Shown here: one piece after another, positions 17,701-24,736 of the stretch
How the letters are laid out: every line of letters starts with the position of its first letter
How positions within the stretch are numbered: the stretch's first letter is position 1
NCBI RefSeq assembly: GCF_000688295.1
Contig: NZ_JHZF01000011.1
Coordinates: forward strand, 1,086,288 to 1,150,287
DNA length: 64,000 nt
Source of the DNA: Pseudooceanicola nanhaiensis DSM 18065
GTDB lineage: Bacteria; Pseudomonadota; Alphaproteobacteria; Rhodobacterales; Rhodobacteraceae
Direction: 5' to 3'
The notes under the pieces: generated by a model
Database searches by the model: none
Told to the model about the DNA's origin: nothing
Seen by the model: the letters and a program-made list of their open reading frames with translations, nothing else
Translations under genes and position numbers: made by a program

Positions 17701-18290
17701 ACGTGATCGCGCTGGTGAACCGGGCCCGGCGCGAGGACGGCGATCCGAAGGTGACGCTCGACACCCTGGCGCAGCGCATCCGGGCGCTCGCCAACACCCA
17801 CAACCTGCTGACCGCCGAGAACTGGACCTCGGCCGCCCTGCGCGACGTGGTGGCGATGGAGCTCAGCGACATCTACGGCGAGGACCGTGTGACGATGAAG
17901 GGCCCGCCGGTCCGGCTCAACGCGCGCGCGACGCTCGCCGTCGGCATGGCGGTGCACGAACTGGCCACCAACGCGGCCAAATACGGCGCCTTCTCGAAGG
18001 AGGAAGGCCATGTCCAGCTGCGCTGGAGCCGGATCGACGAGGGCGACGGCGAGACCTTCGTGCTGCGCTGGCAGGAGAGCGGCGGACCCAGGGTGAGCCC
18101 TCCCGAGGGCGGCGGCTTCGGAACCGTGCTGATGCGGTCGATGGTCGAAGGCACCCTCGGCGGAACCATCAAGACCGACTGGAACCCGGAGGGCCTTGAA
18201 CTCGTTATCGAATTACCATGGGCAACGGCGACGGAAGTGGATTACGACAGTGACGTGGACCCCCTCAGGCAAGCGGATCCTGTACCTTGA
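14748..18290 (+). CDS. CheB-CheR-PAS-HWE histidine kinase fusion protein
   Basis: Domains in order over 1180 residues: a CheB methylesterase-like domain (GVGASAGGLEAF near residue 30; LSGTGSDGAQG near 145), a CheR methyltransferase (FRTGHDFQGYKTGTLLRR, CSSGQEAYTLAM, TCRNVLIYF), a long Asn/Glu-rich coiled coil (repeats of EELxSxNEEL near 665-710), two PAS-like regions, and a HWE-type kinase with phospho-acceptor ELQHRVKNMLSN, ATPase N-box HELATNAAKYGAFS and a WQE motif. There are no membrane segments, so it is cytoplasmic. It probably phosphorylates the receiver encoded immediately downstream, whose gene overlaps its 3' end. Confidence 0.92.
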   Translation: MQDRMKDEQDTTTETEHAGTGTPVILGVGASAGGLEAFQTLLGSLRNNDDFALVLVQHLDPEHESMLPELLSRRTTMPVKAIKDGMKIEPGNIYLIPPAYALDIRGDVLHLSEFDSPRGLRRPIDRFLESLASAQGPNAAAVILSGTGSDGAQGVRAIKQGGGLVFVQEPQDAKYDGMPRAALSTGAVDMSLPASDIISVLRDFHTRVTGITPAIESDAEFIEKVARTLRFRTGHDFQGYKTGTLLRRISLRMSVLGLERPSDYLRKLIQDESEADRLFRDLLINVTSFFRDRASFEMLRKKVLPDLLDGKGQGDEVRIWIPGCSSGQEAYTLAMIFAEEMSRLDCHARLAVFGTDIDEEALAEARAGTYPNTIATEVPDELLDRWFVARRDGYEVRRELRDMVRFSSQNLLKDPPFSRIDLVTCRNVLIYFDNKLQDTALKVFHYALRPGGWLMLGSSESARTEGDPFLEVSSEHRIYQRDKAPARPLDLPRQRLQTLPPSPPGNERPREREGATDIPDAALDALLERHVPPYLILGPDDSITVVGRGADRFLKLPEGRTTLGAGAIVVPALRQALKRVLTGLSLGDHSYRRINVTDLGEGLPETMTLGAAILRDGTRLVTFETAESSVDTSNLESDTQIVIDDDYVAQLESELDSARQTVRTTVEELETSNEELKSSNEEMMSMNEELQSANEELSTTNEELQTKLSELARANSDLANFMESTQIATVFLDSELKLRNFTPEAVGWFRFVEQDRGRDIRDIGTRLDMEQLAEGCKSVIRSGMPLEIALSTMDGNADVMVRIAPYLTEARDAGGVVFSIFDVTELSRYAQAAEKATAQAEARMEELEQFYRVSPTAMGVVDHEYRYIRANPQLAAINGVSPEDHIGRLMTEIVPDVADSKINAARQVFETGQPLIGRIVRGTSGGEAHFWRMDFYPLTVPNGPEGDVRAVGFNVTDITEIMNLQADLRRIMRELQHRVKNMLSNVIALVNRARREDGDPKVTLDTLAQRIRALANTHNLLTAENWTSAALRDVVAMELSDIYGEDRVTMKGPPVRLNARATLAVGMAVHELATNAAKYGAFSKEEGHVQLRWSRIDEGDGETFVLRWQESGGPRVSPPEGGGFGTVLMRSMVEGTLGGTIKTDWNPEGLELVIELPWATATEVDYDSDVDPLRQADPVP

Positions 18291-18639
18291 GGACGAGGCG
18301 ATCATCGCCCTCGATACGACGGATACGCTCCGCGACATGGGGTTCGGCACGATCGACCTCTGTCACTCTCTCGAAATGGCCGAAGCCGCGCTGAGCAGCG
18401 CGGCCCCGGACCTCGCCCTGCTCGACGTGAACCTCAGCCACGGCCGCACGTCGCTCGACCTGGGTCGGCGGCTGCGCGAGGCCGGAGTCCCCGTGGTCTT
18501 CGCCACCGGATATTCCGCCGACAGCCTCCCGCTCGACGAGACGGCCGTTGTCGTGGAGAAGCCGCTCACCCCCGCGTCGCTCGAACGTGCGCTGCACCAG
18601 GCCGCCGATTCCGCCGGCAGCCGGGCGCCTGACGCGTGA
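18250..18639 (+). CDS. Single-domain response regulator (receiver only)
   Basis: This 129-residue receiver has the acidic pair at E14/D15, the phospho-accepting Asp at D59 (LALLDVNL), the switch Thr in FATGYS and the Lys in VVEKPL. No output domain follows. I place the start at GTG 18250, preceded by GGAAG; this overlaps the kinase gene by 41 bp and implies translational coupling. HWE kinases commonly pair with such lone receivers. The output pathway is not visible here. Confidence 0.88.
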   Translation: MTWTPSGKRILYLEDEAIIALDTTDTLRDMGFGTIDLCHSLEMAEAALSSAAPDLALLDVNLSHGRTSLDLGRRLREAGVPVVFATGYSADSLPLDETAVVVEKPLTPASLERALHQAADSAGSRAPDA

Positions 18640-18677
18640 CCGCTTTGCCACAACGATCTGACGCGGCGTGACGCGAG

Positions 18678-18703
18678 GGAACTTGTCGAGCCCCGCCGGT
18701 GTT
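18678..18703 (+). promoter_or_regulatory. Near-match EcfG-type promoter motif (GGAAC-N17-TGTT)
   Basis: GGAAC at 18678-18682 is followed after 17 nt by TGTT, one base off CGTT. It lies 30 bp before the ATG at 18733. The match is weaker than the two at 10776 and 12234. Confidence 0.35.
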
Positions 18704-18732
18704 GGGCCGTAAAAGAGACACCGAGGCTAGGC

Positions 18733-19152
18733 ATGAACCGGAACACCAGGGCTCTCATCGCACTGATACACGAACTCGACCGGAACCTGTCCTGCTGCGA
18801 CAGCGTCGTCGCTGGCACGCATTGGCAGCTGGTCGAGGACATTGCCGCCCGCCGCGCACGCGCCGTGGCGACCCTGCGCGCCGTGCTGCGCTGGTACGGC
18901 GAATGCGTGCCCACCCGGCGCGCCCGGCCCGATCGCGCGCGTGCGACCGTCGGGGATCTCGTCGCCGCCGATCGCGACCTCGCCCGCGCCTACGAACATG
19001 CCAGGACCGTCGCCGATGACGATGCGCCCGAGGCCCGCCTGCTGGCCGAGCAATTCCAGACCATGCTGGAAGACCGCGCCGAACTGATCCGGCAGGTGTC
19101 GCCCTTTCCAGCCTCCCGCGAACACCGGCACCCCCGCGCGCTCCACGCCTGA
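18733..19152 (+). CDS. Hypothetical helical protein, possibly DUF2383/PA2169-like four-helix bundle
   Basis: The 139-residue protein is predominantly charged helix. HELDRNLSCCDSVVAGTHWQ, a central RAVLRWYGECV, and LAAEQ/AEQFQTMLEDRAELI-type C-terminal helices suggest a ferritin-like four-helix bundle, as in the DUF2383/PA2169 stress family, but the match is weak and I see no metal-ligand set. It has a CC pair at residues 18-19. It follows the kinase-receiver unit by 93 bp and carries a near-consensus EcfG motif upstream. Function is unknown. Confidence 0.6.
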   Translation: MNRNTRALIALIHELDRNLSCCDSVVAGTHWQLVEDIAARRARAVATLRAVLRWYGECVPTRRARPDRARATVGDLVAADRDLARAYEHARTVADDDAPEARLLAEQFQTMLEDRAELIRQVSPFPASREHRHPRALHA

Positions 19153-19261
19153 CCGCAGGGGCCTGTCGCCCCCTCTTCATCCGGGATAAACCCACTTCCG
19201 CCATCATGCCGCCATGGGCGCCGTCCGTAATGACGGCAGCCGGATGAAGCGGAGTGCATGA

Positions 19262-19483
19262 ATGACAGGAAACGAGGACTCGGACGCCGCAATGGCGTCG
19301 CAACGGCACCGCCGGCTGTTCGAGCTGCTCACCCAGGCCGAACGGCAGCGCAGACGGGCGACCGTCCCGCCGGCGTCTCCGCCTCCGCACCCGCAGAGCC
19401 TCGACGATGTCTCCCGGATGGCCCTTCTATCGCTCGGTTGCGCGCCCGAGCCACACCCGCGCCGCCTTTTCGGGCCGCGCTGA
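19262..19483 (+). CDS. Small hypothetical protein
   Basis: A 73-codon frame starting at ATG 19262 with GGAG nine bases upstream. The N-terminal half (HRRLFELLTQAERQRRRA) looks like an amphipathic helix, the C-terminal half is Pro-rich. It sits between two better-supported genes, ending 6 bp from the convergent rlmE stop. No family was recognised. Codon use is GC-rich like its neighbours, but chance openness is possible. Confidence 0.4.
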   Translation: MTGNEDSDAAMASQRHRRLFELLTQAERQRRRATVPPASPPPHPQSLDDVSRMALLSLGCAPEPHPRRLFGPR

Positions 19484-19488
19484 ACCGC

Positions 19489-20205
19489 TCACCCCCGGAA
19501 CCCGGTCGCGACGACGAACTTCTCGGAACTGTCCGACCGGGACGACGGCGGCTTCATGTTCGCGACCTTCGTGAACTTCTGCTTCAGCAGCTTCTGCAGC
19601 TCGCCCTCCGCGCCGCCGGCCAGCACCTTCGCGACGAATGTCCCGTTTTCGGCCAGCACATCGAAGGCCAGGTAGGCCGCCGCCTCGCAGAGCGCGATGA
19701 TCCGCAGGTGGTCCGTCTGCTTGTGCCCCGAGGAGGCCGCCGCCATGTCGCTCATCACGACATCGGCCTGGCCGCCCAGCCAGTCCTTCACCTTCTCGTC
19801 CGCATCGTCCTCCATGAAGTCGAGCTGGTGGATCTCGGCGCCCGGGATCGGGTCGACGGCCTGCAGGTCCACCCCGATGATCCGCCCCACGGCCTTGCCG
19901 CTCTTCTCGCCGAGCGCGTTGATCCGCGGCACGGCCACCTGGATCCAGCCCCCCGGCGCACAGCCGAGGTCCACCACCCGCGCCCCCGGCACGAGGAAGC
20001 GGAACTTGTCGTCGAGCTCCATGATCTTGAACGCCGCACGCCCGCGATAGCCCTCGGCCTTCGCGCGCTGCACGTAGGGATCGTTGAGCTGCCGCTGCAG
20101 CCAGCGGGTCGAGGACAGCTTCCGCCCCCGCGCCGTCTTCACCTTCACCGTCAGATCCCGCTGACCGCGCCCCGACGTGTTCTTTCCCGTAGGCTTCTTC
20201 GCCAC
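19489..20205 (-). CDS. rlmE: 23S rRNA (uridine-2'-O-)-methyltransferase RlmE (FtsJ/RrmJ)
   Basis: RlmE methylates the 2'-OH of U2552 in 23S rRNA. The SAM motif [15 protein letters not shown] lies near residues 70-85, and the family catalytic pieces (K in [11 protein letters not shown] in [10 protein letters not shown] in FVAKVLAGG) are present. I place the start at GTG 20205, preceded by AAAGGG, giving 238 residues; an in-frame ATG at 20310 would translate an intergenic palindromic element. The basic N-terminus ([14 protein letters not shown]) is normal for the alphaproteobacterial members. It follows ppx on the same strand. Confidence 0.94.
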   Translation of the reverse strand: MAKKPTGKNTSGRGQRDLTVKVKTARGRKLSSTRWLQRQLNDPYVQRAKAEGYRGRAAFKIMELDDKFRFLVPGARVVDLGCAPGGWIQVAVPRINALGEKSGKAVGRIIGVDLQAVDPIPGAEIHQLDFMEDDADEKVKDWLGGQADVVMSDMAAASSGHKQTDHLRIIALCEAAAYLAFDVLAENGTFVAKVLAGGAEGELQKLLKQKFTKVANMKPPSSRSDSSEKFVVATGFRG

Positions 20206-20232
20206 GCCAGACCCTTTCTCCGGACCACCAGC

Positions 20233-20294
20233 TTCATCTTTCCGGAAATACTCCGGGGGAGTCGGGCCAGGGGCCCGACGGGGGCAGCGCCCCC
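20233..20294. repeat. Dispersed intergenic palindromic element, copy 2
   Basis: TTCATCTTTCCGG and AAATACTCCGGGGGAG lead into two hairpins: GTCGGGCC/GGCCCGAC, and GGGGGC-AGC-GCCCCC. The last hairpin is identical to that at 44126-44140. It lies between ppx and rlmE. Confidence 0.65.
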
Positions 20295-20325
20295 GCCCTT
20301 CGGTATTCACGTGAGCGGCCCCATA

Positions 20326-21438
20326 TCAGAAGGGACCGTCCTCCAGAACCCCGTCCGCGCTCATCTGCGCGTAAAGCAGCCCCTCGCGCAGCCCGCGGTC
20401 CGCGACCGACAGACGGTCGGTCGGCCAGCACCGCAGGAGCGCCTGCAGGATCGCCGCCCCGGACATGATCAGCGCCTGCCGGTCCTGCCCGATCCGCGGA
20501 TCCTTCCGCCGCCCCTCGGGGCCGAGTTCGAGATACTGCCGGATCACCTTGTCGATCTGGTCCGAGGTCATCCTGAGCCCGTCCACCTTGGTCCGGTCGT
20601 AGCGCTTCAGCCCGAGGTGCGAGGCCGCCACGGTCGTCACGGTCCCCGAGGTGCCGACGATCTGGAACCCCTCCCGCGTCTGCTCGTCCTTGTAGGGGGC
20701 GAATTCGGCGAGGCTCTCCTCGAAGAACCACGACATCAGCGCGAAACGGGCCGAATCGTCCTCCACGTCGCGGAACTGGTCGCGCAGCGTCGCGACGCCC
20801 AGCGGGACCGAGATCCAGTCGACCACCTTGGCCGCCGGGAACGGGCTCTCCTGCGGGTGGAAGCCCGCGTGCAGACGCATGATCGCGCGCGGCCGCTCGA
20901 GATGCGGAACCGAGGAGAGATCGATCCACACGAGCTCGGTCGATCCGCCGCCGATGTCGACCACCAGCAGCTGCTCGGTCCGGGTGGAGACGAGCGGCGC
21001 GCAGGACACGACGGCGAGCCGCGCCTCCTCCTCCGGCTGGATGATGTCGAGCCGCAGGCCGGTCTCCTGCCGCACCTCGCTCAGGAACTGCTTGCCGTTG
21101 GTCGCGCGGCGGCAGGCCTCGGTCGCCACCAGGCGCATCCGGCGCACGCCGTGGCGTTCCAGCTTCTGACGGCAGACCCGGATCGCCTGCAACGCGCGCG
21201 CCATCGAGCTGCGGCCCAGCCGGCCGGAGCGTTCCAGCCCGGATCCGAGCTGGACGGATTTCGAGAAACTGTCCACCACATGGAACTGGCTGCCCTTCGG
21301 CTGGGCAATCAGCATGCGGCAGGCATTCGTGCCGAGATCCAGCGCAGCGTAGAGCTCCGACGGGTCTGGCGGTTTAAGTGCGGCGCTTTCGACCGGTTTC
21401 GGGAATGCGCCCGCACCTTCGGGACGCTTGGGCGCCAT
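20326..21438 (-). CDS. ppx: Ppx/GppA family exopolyphosphatase
   Basis: The 370-residue protein has the ASKHA fold: phosphate-1 motif ALDLGTNACRMLIA near residues 31-44, VVDIGGGSTELVWI (phosphate-2 region) and IVGTSGTVTTVAA. It would hydrolyse polyphosphate or the pppGpp 5'-phosphate. It matches the shorter Ppx/GppA type without the HD domain. I set the start at ATG 21438, preceded by GGAGGG; the longer open frame reads through intergenic sequence. It probably forms an operon with rlmE. Confidence 0.9.
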   Translation of the reverse strand: MAPKRPEGAGAFPKPVESAALKPPDPSELYAALDLGTNACRMLIAQPKGSQFHVVDSFSKSVQLGSGLERSGRLGRSSMARALQAIRVCRQKLERHGVRRMRLVATEACRRATNGKQFLSEVRQETGLRLDIIQPEEEARLAVVSCAPLVSTRTEQLLVVDIGGGSTELVWIDLSSVPHLERPRAIMRLHAGFHPQESPFPAAKVVDWISVPLGVATLRDQFRDVEDDSARFALMSWFFEESLAEFAPYKDEQTREGFQIVGTSGTVTTVAASHLGLKRYDRTKVDGLRMTSDQIDKVIRQYLELGPEGRRKDPRIGQDRQALIMSGAAILQALLRCWPTDRLSVADRGLREGLLYAQMSADGVLEDGPF

Positions 21439-21743
21439 AGCACGCCCTCCATTTCGAGTTGCCTCCGAAGGTAGCGAGGCCGGGTCCGATAGGCAAGGTT
21501 CGTCCCGGCCTCCCCCGCCGCACATTGACTGTGGGCCGGGTTTGCGCCCGCGGGCATTGCCTCTGGAGCCATCGCACGAAGCTGTGAACCGGTGCGGCCC
21601 CCGGCCCCTGCCCGCACGATTCGCCTCCGCGCCGCCCGCGGGCCGGGCGGAGGTCGCTCTTTCGACGCACGATGTCGAAAACGGCACCGGCGCGCGTCAT
21701 ATTCCGGAGTAGAAGCGCGACAGAGACCGGAGGAAGACCCGAC
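21439..21743. other. 305-bp divergent intergenic region upstream of the methionine/folate operon
   Basis: It separates ppx (leftward) from the PF13769 gene (rightward). TTTCGAC (21660-21666) and GTCGAAA (21674-21680) form a perfect 7-bp inverted repeat with 7-nt spacing, about 65 bp before the PF13769 ATG, so it could be an operator. I looked for cobalamin, SAM-II and SAH riboswitch signatures and found none. Confidence 0.45.
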
Positions 21744-22040
21744 ATGCCCGACATCACGATCGTCTACTGGCGGGACATTCCGGCGCAGGTGATCGTGGGC
21801 AAGGGACGCCGGGGCGCGAAGGTGCAGCTATCCGAGCGCTTCGAACAGGCCATCGACCGCGCCGCGATGAAGTCGGGCGCGGCCGGGACCGACGCCTACC
21901 TTGCCGAATGGCGCAAGGTGGCGGCGGGCACGGCCGACGGCGCACCGGAGGAGGTCGCCGGTTCCGAGGCCGCCCGGATCGAGGCGGAATACGATGCGGA
22001 CCGGATCAGGACGTTGATCGGGAACGACGGATGGGCTTGA
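21744..22040 (+). CDS. PF13769-type 'virulence factor' small protein linked to methionine synthesis
   Basis: The 98-residue protein begins MPDITIVYWRDIPAQVIVGK and has the KVQLSERFEQAIDRAAM block of the family named 'virulence factor' (PF13769). The name is historical; nothing here suggests virulence. ATG 21744 follows GGAGGA. It is the first gene of a unit with the MetF-like and pterin methyltransferase genes 26 and 76 bp apart, so a role in folate or corrinoid methyl transfer is inferred. No catalytic residues are recognised. Confidence 0.8.
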   Translation: MPDITIVYWRDIPAQVIVGKGRRGAKVQLSERFEQAIDRAAMKSGAAGTDAYLAEWRKVAAGTADGAPEEVAGSEAARIEAEYDADRIRTLIGNDGWA

Positions 22041-22066
22041 ATGCCCGTATGCTGAGGGAGGCTCTG

Positions 22067-22999
22067 ATGGCACTTTTGAACTTCAAACGCCGCGAAACGG
22101 CCGCCCCGGCCAACGGGCAGCTCGAGGGGTTCATGTCCGGCTATTCGATCGAGGTGATGCCGCGCACCGCCGAGAAGGTCGAGGATTTCCGCGACCTCCT
22201 GCCGAAGGGCACCCGGGTCTACATCGCCCATATCGACGGGACCGAGATCGGGGACATGGTCGCCACCGCGAAGCGCATCGCCGGCGAAGGTTTCGAGGTG
22301 ATGCCGCACTTCCCGGCCCGCTCGATCGCCGACAAGACGACGCTGGCCGACTGGATCGCCCGCTACCAGGGCGAGGCCGGGATCGACCAGGCGCTGCTTC
22401 TCGGCGGCGGCATCCCGCAGCCCCGCGGCGACTTCCATTCCTCCATGCAGCTGATCGAGACCGGGCTCTTCGACCAGGCGGGGTTCAAGCGCCTGCACGT
22501 CGCGGGCCACCCCGAGGGCAACCGCGACATCGACCCCGACGGCGGCGACGCCATGGTGATGGAGGCGCTGCGCTGGAAGCAGGACTTCACCACCCGCACC
22601 GACGCGAAGGTGGCCATGGCCACGCAATTCGCCTTCGAGGCCGCGCCCATCATCGCATGGGCCGACCGGCTCAAGGCGGCGGGGATCGAGATCCCGATCC
22701 ATGTCGGCATCGCCGGTCCCGCGAAGCTCCAGACGCTCATCAAGTTCGCCATTGCCTGCGGCGTCGGCCCCTCGCTGAAGGTGCTCCAGAAGCGCGCGAT
22801 GGACGTGACGAAGCTGGTGCTCCCCTACACCCCCGCCGATGTGCTCGCCGACCTCGCAGCCCACAAGGCCGCGCATCCGGACAGCCTGATCGAGCAGGTC
22901 CACGTCTTCCCGCTGGGCGGCATCAAGTCCGCGGCCCAGTGGATCACCGAGAACGCGGGCACCGCGGGCCTGCCCGCCGCACAGGCCGCGCGGGGCTGA
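22067..22999 (+). CDS. metF: Methylenetetrahydrofolate reductase (MetF-like)
   Basis: MTHFR reduces 5,10-methylene-THF to 5-methyl-THF with flavin, supplying the methyl group for methionine. The 310-residue protein has the TIM-barrel pattern with SYSIEVMPRTAEKVEDF-like start, MPHFPARSIADKTTL, LLLGGGIPQPRGDF (flavin loop) and HVGIAGPAKLQTLIKFA. It is diverged from E. coli MetF but within the family. ATG 22067 follows GAGGGAGG. The downstream gene encodes a methyl-THF-using methyltransferase, which supports the assignment. Confidence 0.85.
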   Translation: MALLNFKRRETAAPANGQLEGFMSGYSIEVMPRTAEKVEDFRDLLPKGTRVYIAHIDGTEIGDMVATAKRIAGEGFEVMPHFPARSIADKTTLADWIARYQGEAGIDQALLLGGGIPQPRGDFHSSMQLIETGLFDQAGFKRLHVAGHPEGNRDIDPDGGDAMVMEALRWKQDFTTRTDAKVAMATQFAFEAAPIIAWADRLKAAGIEIPIHVGIAGPAKLQTLIKFAIACGVGPSLKVLQKRAMDVTKLVLPYTPADVLADLAAHKAAHPDSLIEQVHVFPLGGIKSAAQWITENAGTAGLPAAQAARG

Positions 23000-23075
23000 C
23001 CGGCCCCCGCCCCCCCGACGTGACACCGACATTGCAGCGACCCCGTCTCGCGGGGCCCAAACCACAGGGATTCCC

Positions 23076-24056
23076 ATGACCCGCACCGTGCTCGAAAGCA
23101 AGACCAAGACCGTCGTGATCGGCTTCGACGAACCCTTCTGCGTCATCGGCGAACGCATCAACCCGACGGGGCGCAAGAAGCTCGCCGCCGAGCTCGAGAT
23201 GGACGATTTCTCGACCGTCGAGAAGGACGCGGTCGAGCAGGTCGCCTGCGGCGCCATGGTGCTCGACATCAACTCGGGGGCGGTCTTCACCAACAGGATG
23301 GCCGACGATCCGCGTTATGCGGACAACAATTTCGTCGAGCCGATGCTGATGCCCGAGCTGGTGAAACGGGTGCAGTCCCTGGTCGATGTGCCCCTCTGCA
23401 TCGACTCGAGCGTGCCGGGCGCCCTGGAGGCGGGGCTCGCCGCCGCCGAGGGCCGGCCGCTCCTGAACTCCGTTACCGGCGAGGAGGACCGGCTGGAGCT
23501 CGTCCTGCCGCTGGTCAAGAAATACAACGTGCCGGTCGTGGCGATCTCGAACGACGACACCGGCATTTCCGAGGATCCGGACGTCCGCTTCGCCGTCGCG
23601 AAGAAGATCGTCGAGCGGGCGGCGGATTTCGGCATCCCCGCGCATGACATCGTGGTCGACCCGCTCGTCATGCCGATCGGCGCCATGGCGAGCGCGGGAC
23701 AGCAGGTCTTCGCGCTGGTCCGGCGGCTGCGCGACGAGCTGGGCGTAAACACCACCTGCGGCGCGTCGAACGTCAGTTTCGGCCTGCCGAACCGGCACGG
23801 GATCAACGCGGCCTTCCTGCCGATGGCGATCGGCGCGGGGATGACCTCGGCCATCATGAACCCGGTCCGCCAGGTCGAGATGGAGGCGATCAAGGCCGCC
23901 AACATGCTGATGAACCACGACCCGAACGGGAGCGCCTGGATCGGCTTCTCCCGCGTGCTCGACGCCGTGAAGGAGGGCGCGACCTTCCCCGAGGCGGCCC
24001 AGGCGGCGGCAGAGGGTGGCGCGGGCCGAGGCGGCCGTCGACGTCGTCGGGCCTGA
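23076..24056 (+). CDS. Methyltetrahydrofolate:corrinoid methyltransferase (pterin-binding subunit of split methionine synthase)
   Basis: This 326-residue dihydropteroate-synthase-like barrel corresponds to the middle module of MetH. GERINPTGRKKLAAEL, VLDINSGA, PLCIDSSVPGALEAGL and VVDPLVMPIGA are the pterin-binding strands, and TTCGASNVSFGLPNRH is the family signature. It would move the methyl group of methyl-THF to the cobalamin of the corrinoid protein at 30933. The last residues are GRGGRRRRRA, an Arg-rich tail absent from the barrel core and echoed in the homocysteine methyltransferase at 28064. Confidence 0.93.
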   Translation: MTRTVLESKTKTVVIGFDEPFCVIGERINPTGRKKLAAELEMDDFSTVEKDAVEQVACGAMVLDINSGAVFTNRMADDPRYADNNFVEPMLMPELVKRVQSLVDVPLCIDSSVPGALEAGLAAAEGRPLLNSVTGEEDRLELVLPLVKKYNVPVVAISNDDTGISEDPDVRFAVAKKIVERAADFGIPAHDIVVDPLVMPIGAMASAGQQVFALVRRLRDELGVNTTCGASNVSFGLPNRHGINAAFLPMAIGAGMTSAIMNPVRQVEMEAIKAANMLMNHDPNGSAWIGFSRVLDAVKEGATFPEAAQAAAEGGAGRGGRRRRRA

Positions 24057-24300
24057 GCGGGCGAGCCGGGCTTGAGCCCGTCCTGCATTTCCGGCTCGCA
24101 GGGCGGGGGTCTCCCCGCCTTCGCCCTCTCCGCACGGGCGCCGACTGCCTAGATCTCCGCAGGGTGCGATCTCCCACTCAGCATCCGCACTCACCACAAG
24201 CAAGCGCCGGCCCGTGGGATGGCGCGTCGCAACCGTCGAACCTCTCGATTTATGGCAGCCGTGGTAGCTCCCATGCCGACAGCAAGCGCCAACGTCACCA

Positions 24301-24374
24301 AAGCGCCAGCCCGCGTTCGTCGGGCAAAAGGTCCCCCGGACCTTTTGCAGACCCTCCTCACCGGGCCGGCGCTT
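24301..24374. repeat. Long nested palindromic element (REP-like) with terminator-like core
   Basis: The outer arms AAGCGCC-AG-CCCG and CGGG-CC-GGCGCTT enclose an inner perfect 11-bp stem, GCAAAAGGTCC (24324-24334) and GGACCTTTTGC (24338-24348), with a CCC loop. The A-run and T-run around the inner stem would let it terminate transcription in both directions, between the rightward folate unit and leftward purS. Confidence 0.75.
24324..24348. terminator. Bidirectional terminator-like hairpin
   Basis: An 11-bp perfect stem flanked by AAAA and TTTT, between the pterin methyltransferase gene and purS. purS reads leftward into it and the folate unit reads rightward into it. It is the core of the larger palindrome. 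Confidence 0.6.
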
Positions 24375-24485
24375 GTCCGGCGCCGTTCGGGCTTGAGTCC
24401 GGACCTTGGGAATTGCTCAAGCGGCAAGAACCCGCGGCTTTCGGAAAACCCCGCCCCACCACCGCGGTCCGGGCTTGAGCCCGGC

Positions 24486-24716
24486 TTAGGCCATCTCCAC
24501 CGAGTAGCTCTCGATCACCGTGTTCGCGAGCAGCTTCTCGCACATCTCGGTCACCGTCGCCTCGTCGGTGCCATCCGCCAGGTCGAGCTCGATCACCTTG
24601 CCCTGCCGGACGCCGTTCACGCCCTCGAACCCCAGCGAGCCGAGCGCGTGGCGCACCGCTTCGCCCTGCGGATCGAGCACCCCGCTCTTCAGCATCACAT
24701 GCACGCGTGCCTTCAT
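24486..24716 (-). CDS. purS: Phosphoribosylformylglycinamidine synthase subunit PurS
   Basis: PurS is the small subunit of the three-part FGAM synthase (PurS-PurL-PurQ) and helps channel ammonia. The 76-residue length and the sequence KSGVLDPQGEAVRHALGSLGF followed by KVIELDL are diagnostic. It lies 20 bp downstream of purC on the same strand, as is usual in Rhodobacterales. purQ and purL are not in the window immediately after it; the palindromic stretch begins 2 bp after its stop. Confidence 0.95.
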   Translation of the reverse strand: MKARVHVMLKSGVLDPQGEAVRHALGSLGFEGVNGVRQGKVIELDLADGTDEATVTEMCEKLLANTVIESYSVEMA

Positions 24717-24736
24717 CGCCTGCCCCTCAGTTCCGT

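Larger units (their letters stand above)
24057..24485. other. 429-bp non-coding stretch with palindromic elements
   Basis: No convincing gene. It contains a hairpin after the pterin methyltransferase gene (GCGAGCCGG 24061-24069 with CCGGCTCGC 24091-24099), a long palindrome at 24301-24374, and three copies of a short palindrome of core CGGGCTTGAG(C/T)CCG at 24067, about 24388 and 24470. Short open frames on both strands cross these repeats and are probably chance. Confidence 0.6.

Noticed and set aside
14676-18011. 1111-codon open frame antisense to the CheB-CheR-PAS-HWE kinase
   Set aside because: It is a shadow of codon bias in high-GC DNA: Asp/His/Val/Gly-rich with no domain, and the sense frame has a full chain of recognisable domains.
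21439-21743. Cobalamin, SAM or SAH riboswitch upstream of the folate/methionine unit
   Set aside because: I looked for the B12 box and SAM-II/SAH conserved segments and found none; only a short inverted repeat is present.
24301-24374. Repeat cluster as a CRISPR array
   Set aside because: Repeats are palindromic, few, unevenly spaced and without unique spacers or cas genes.
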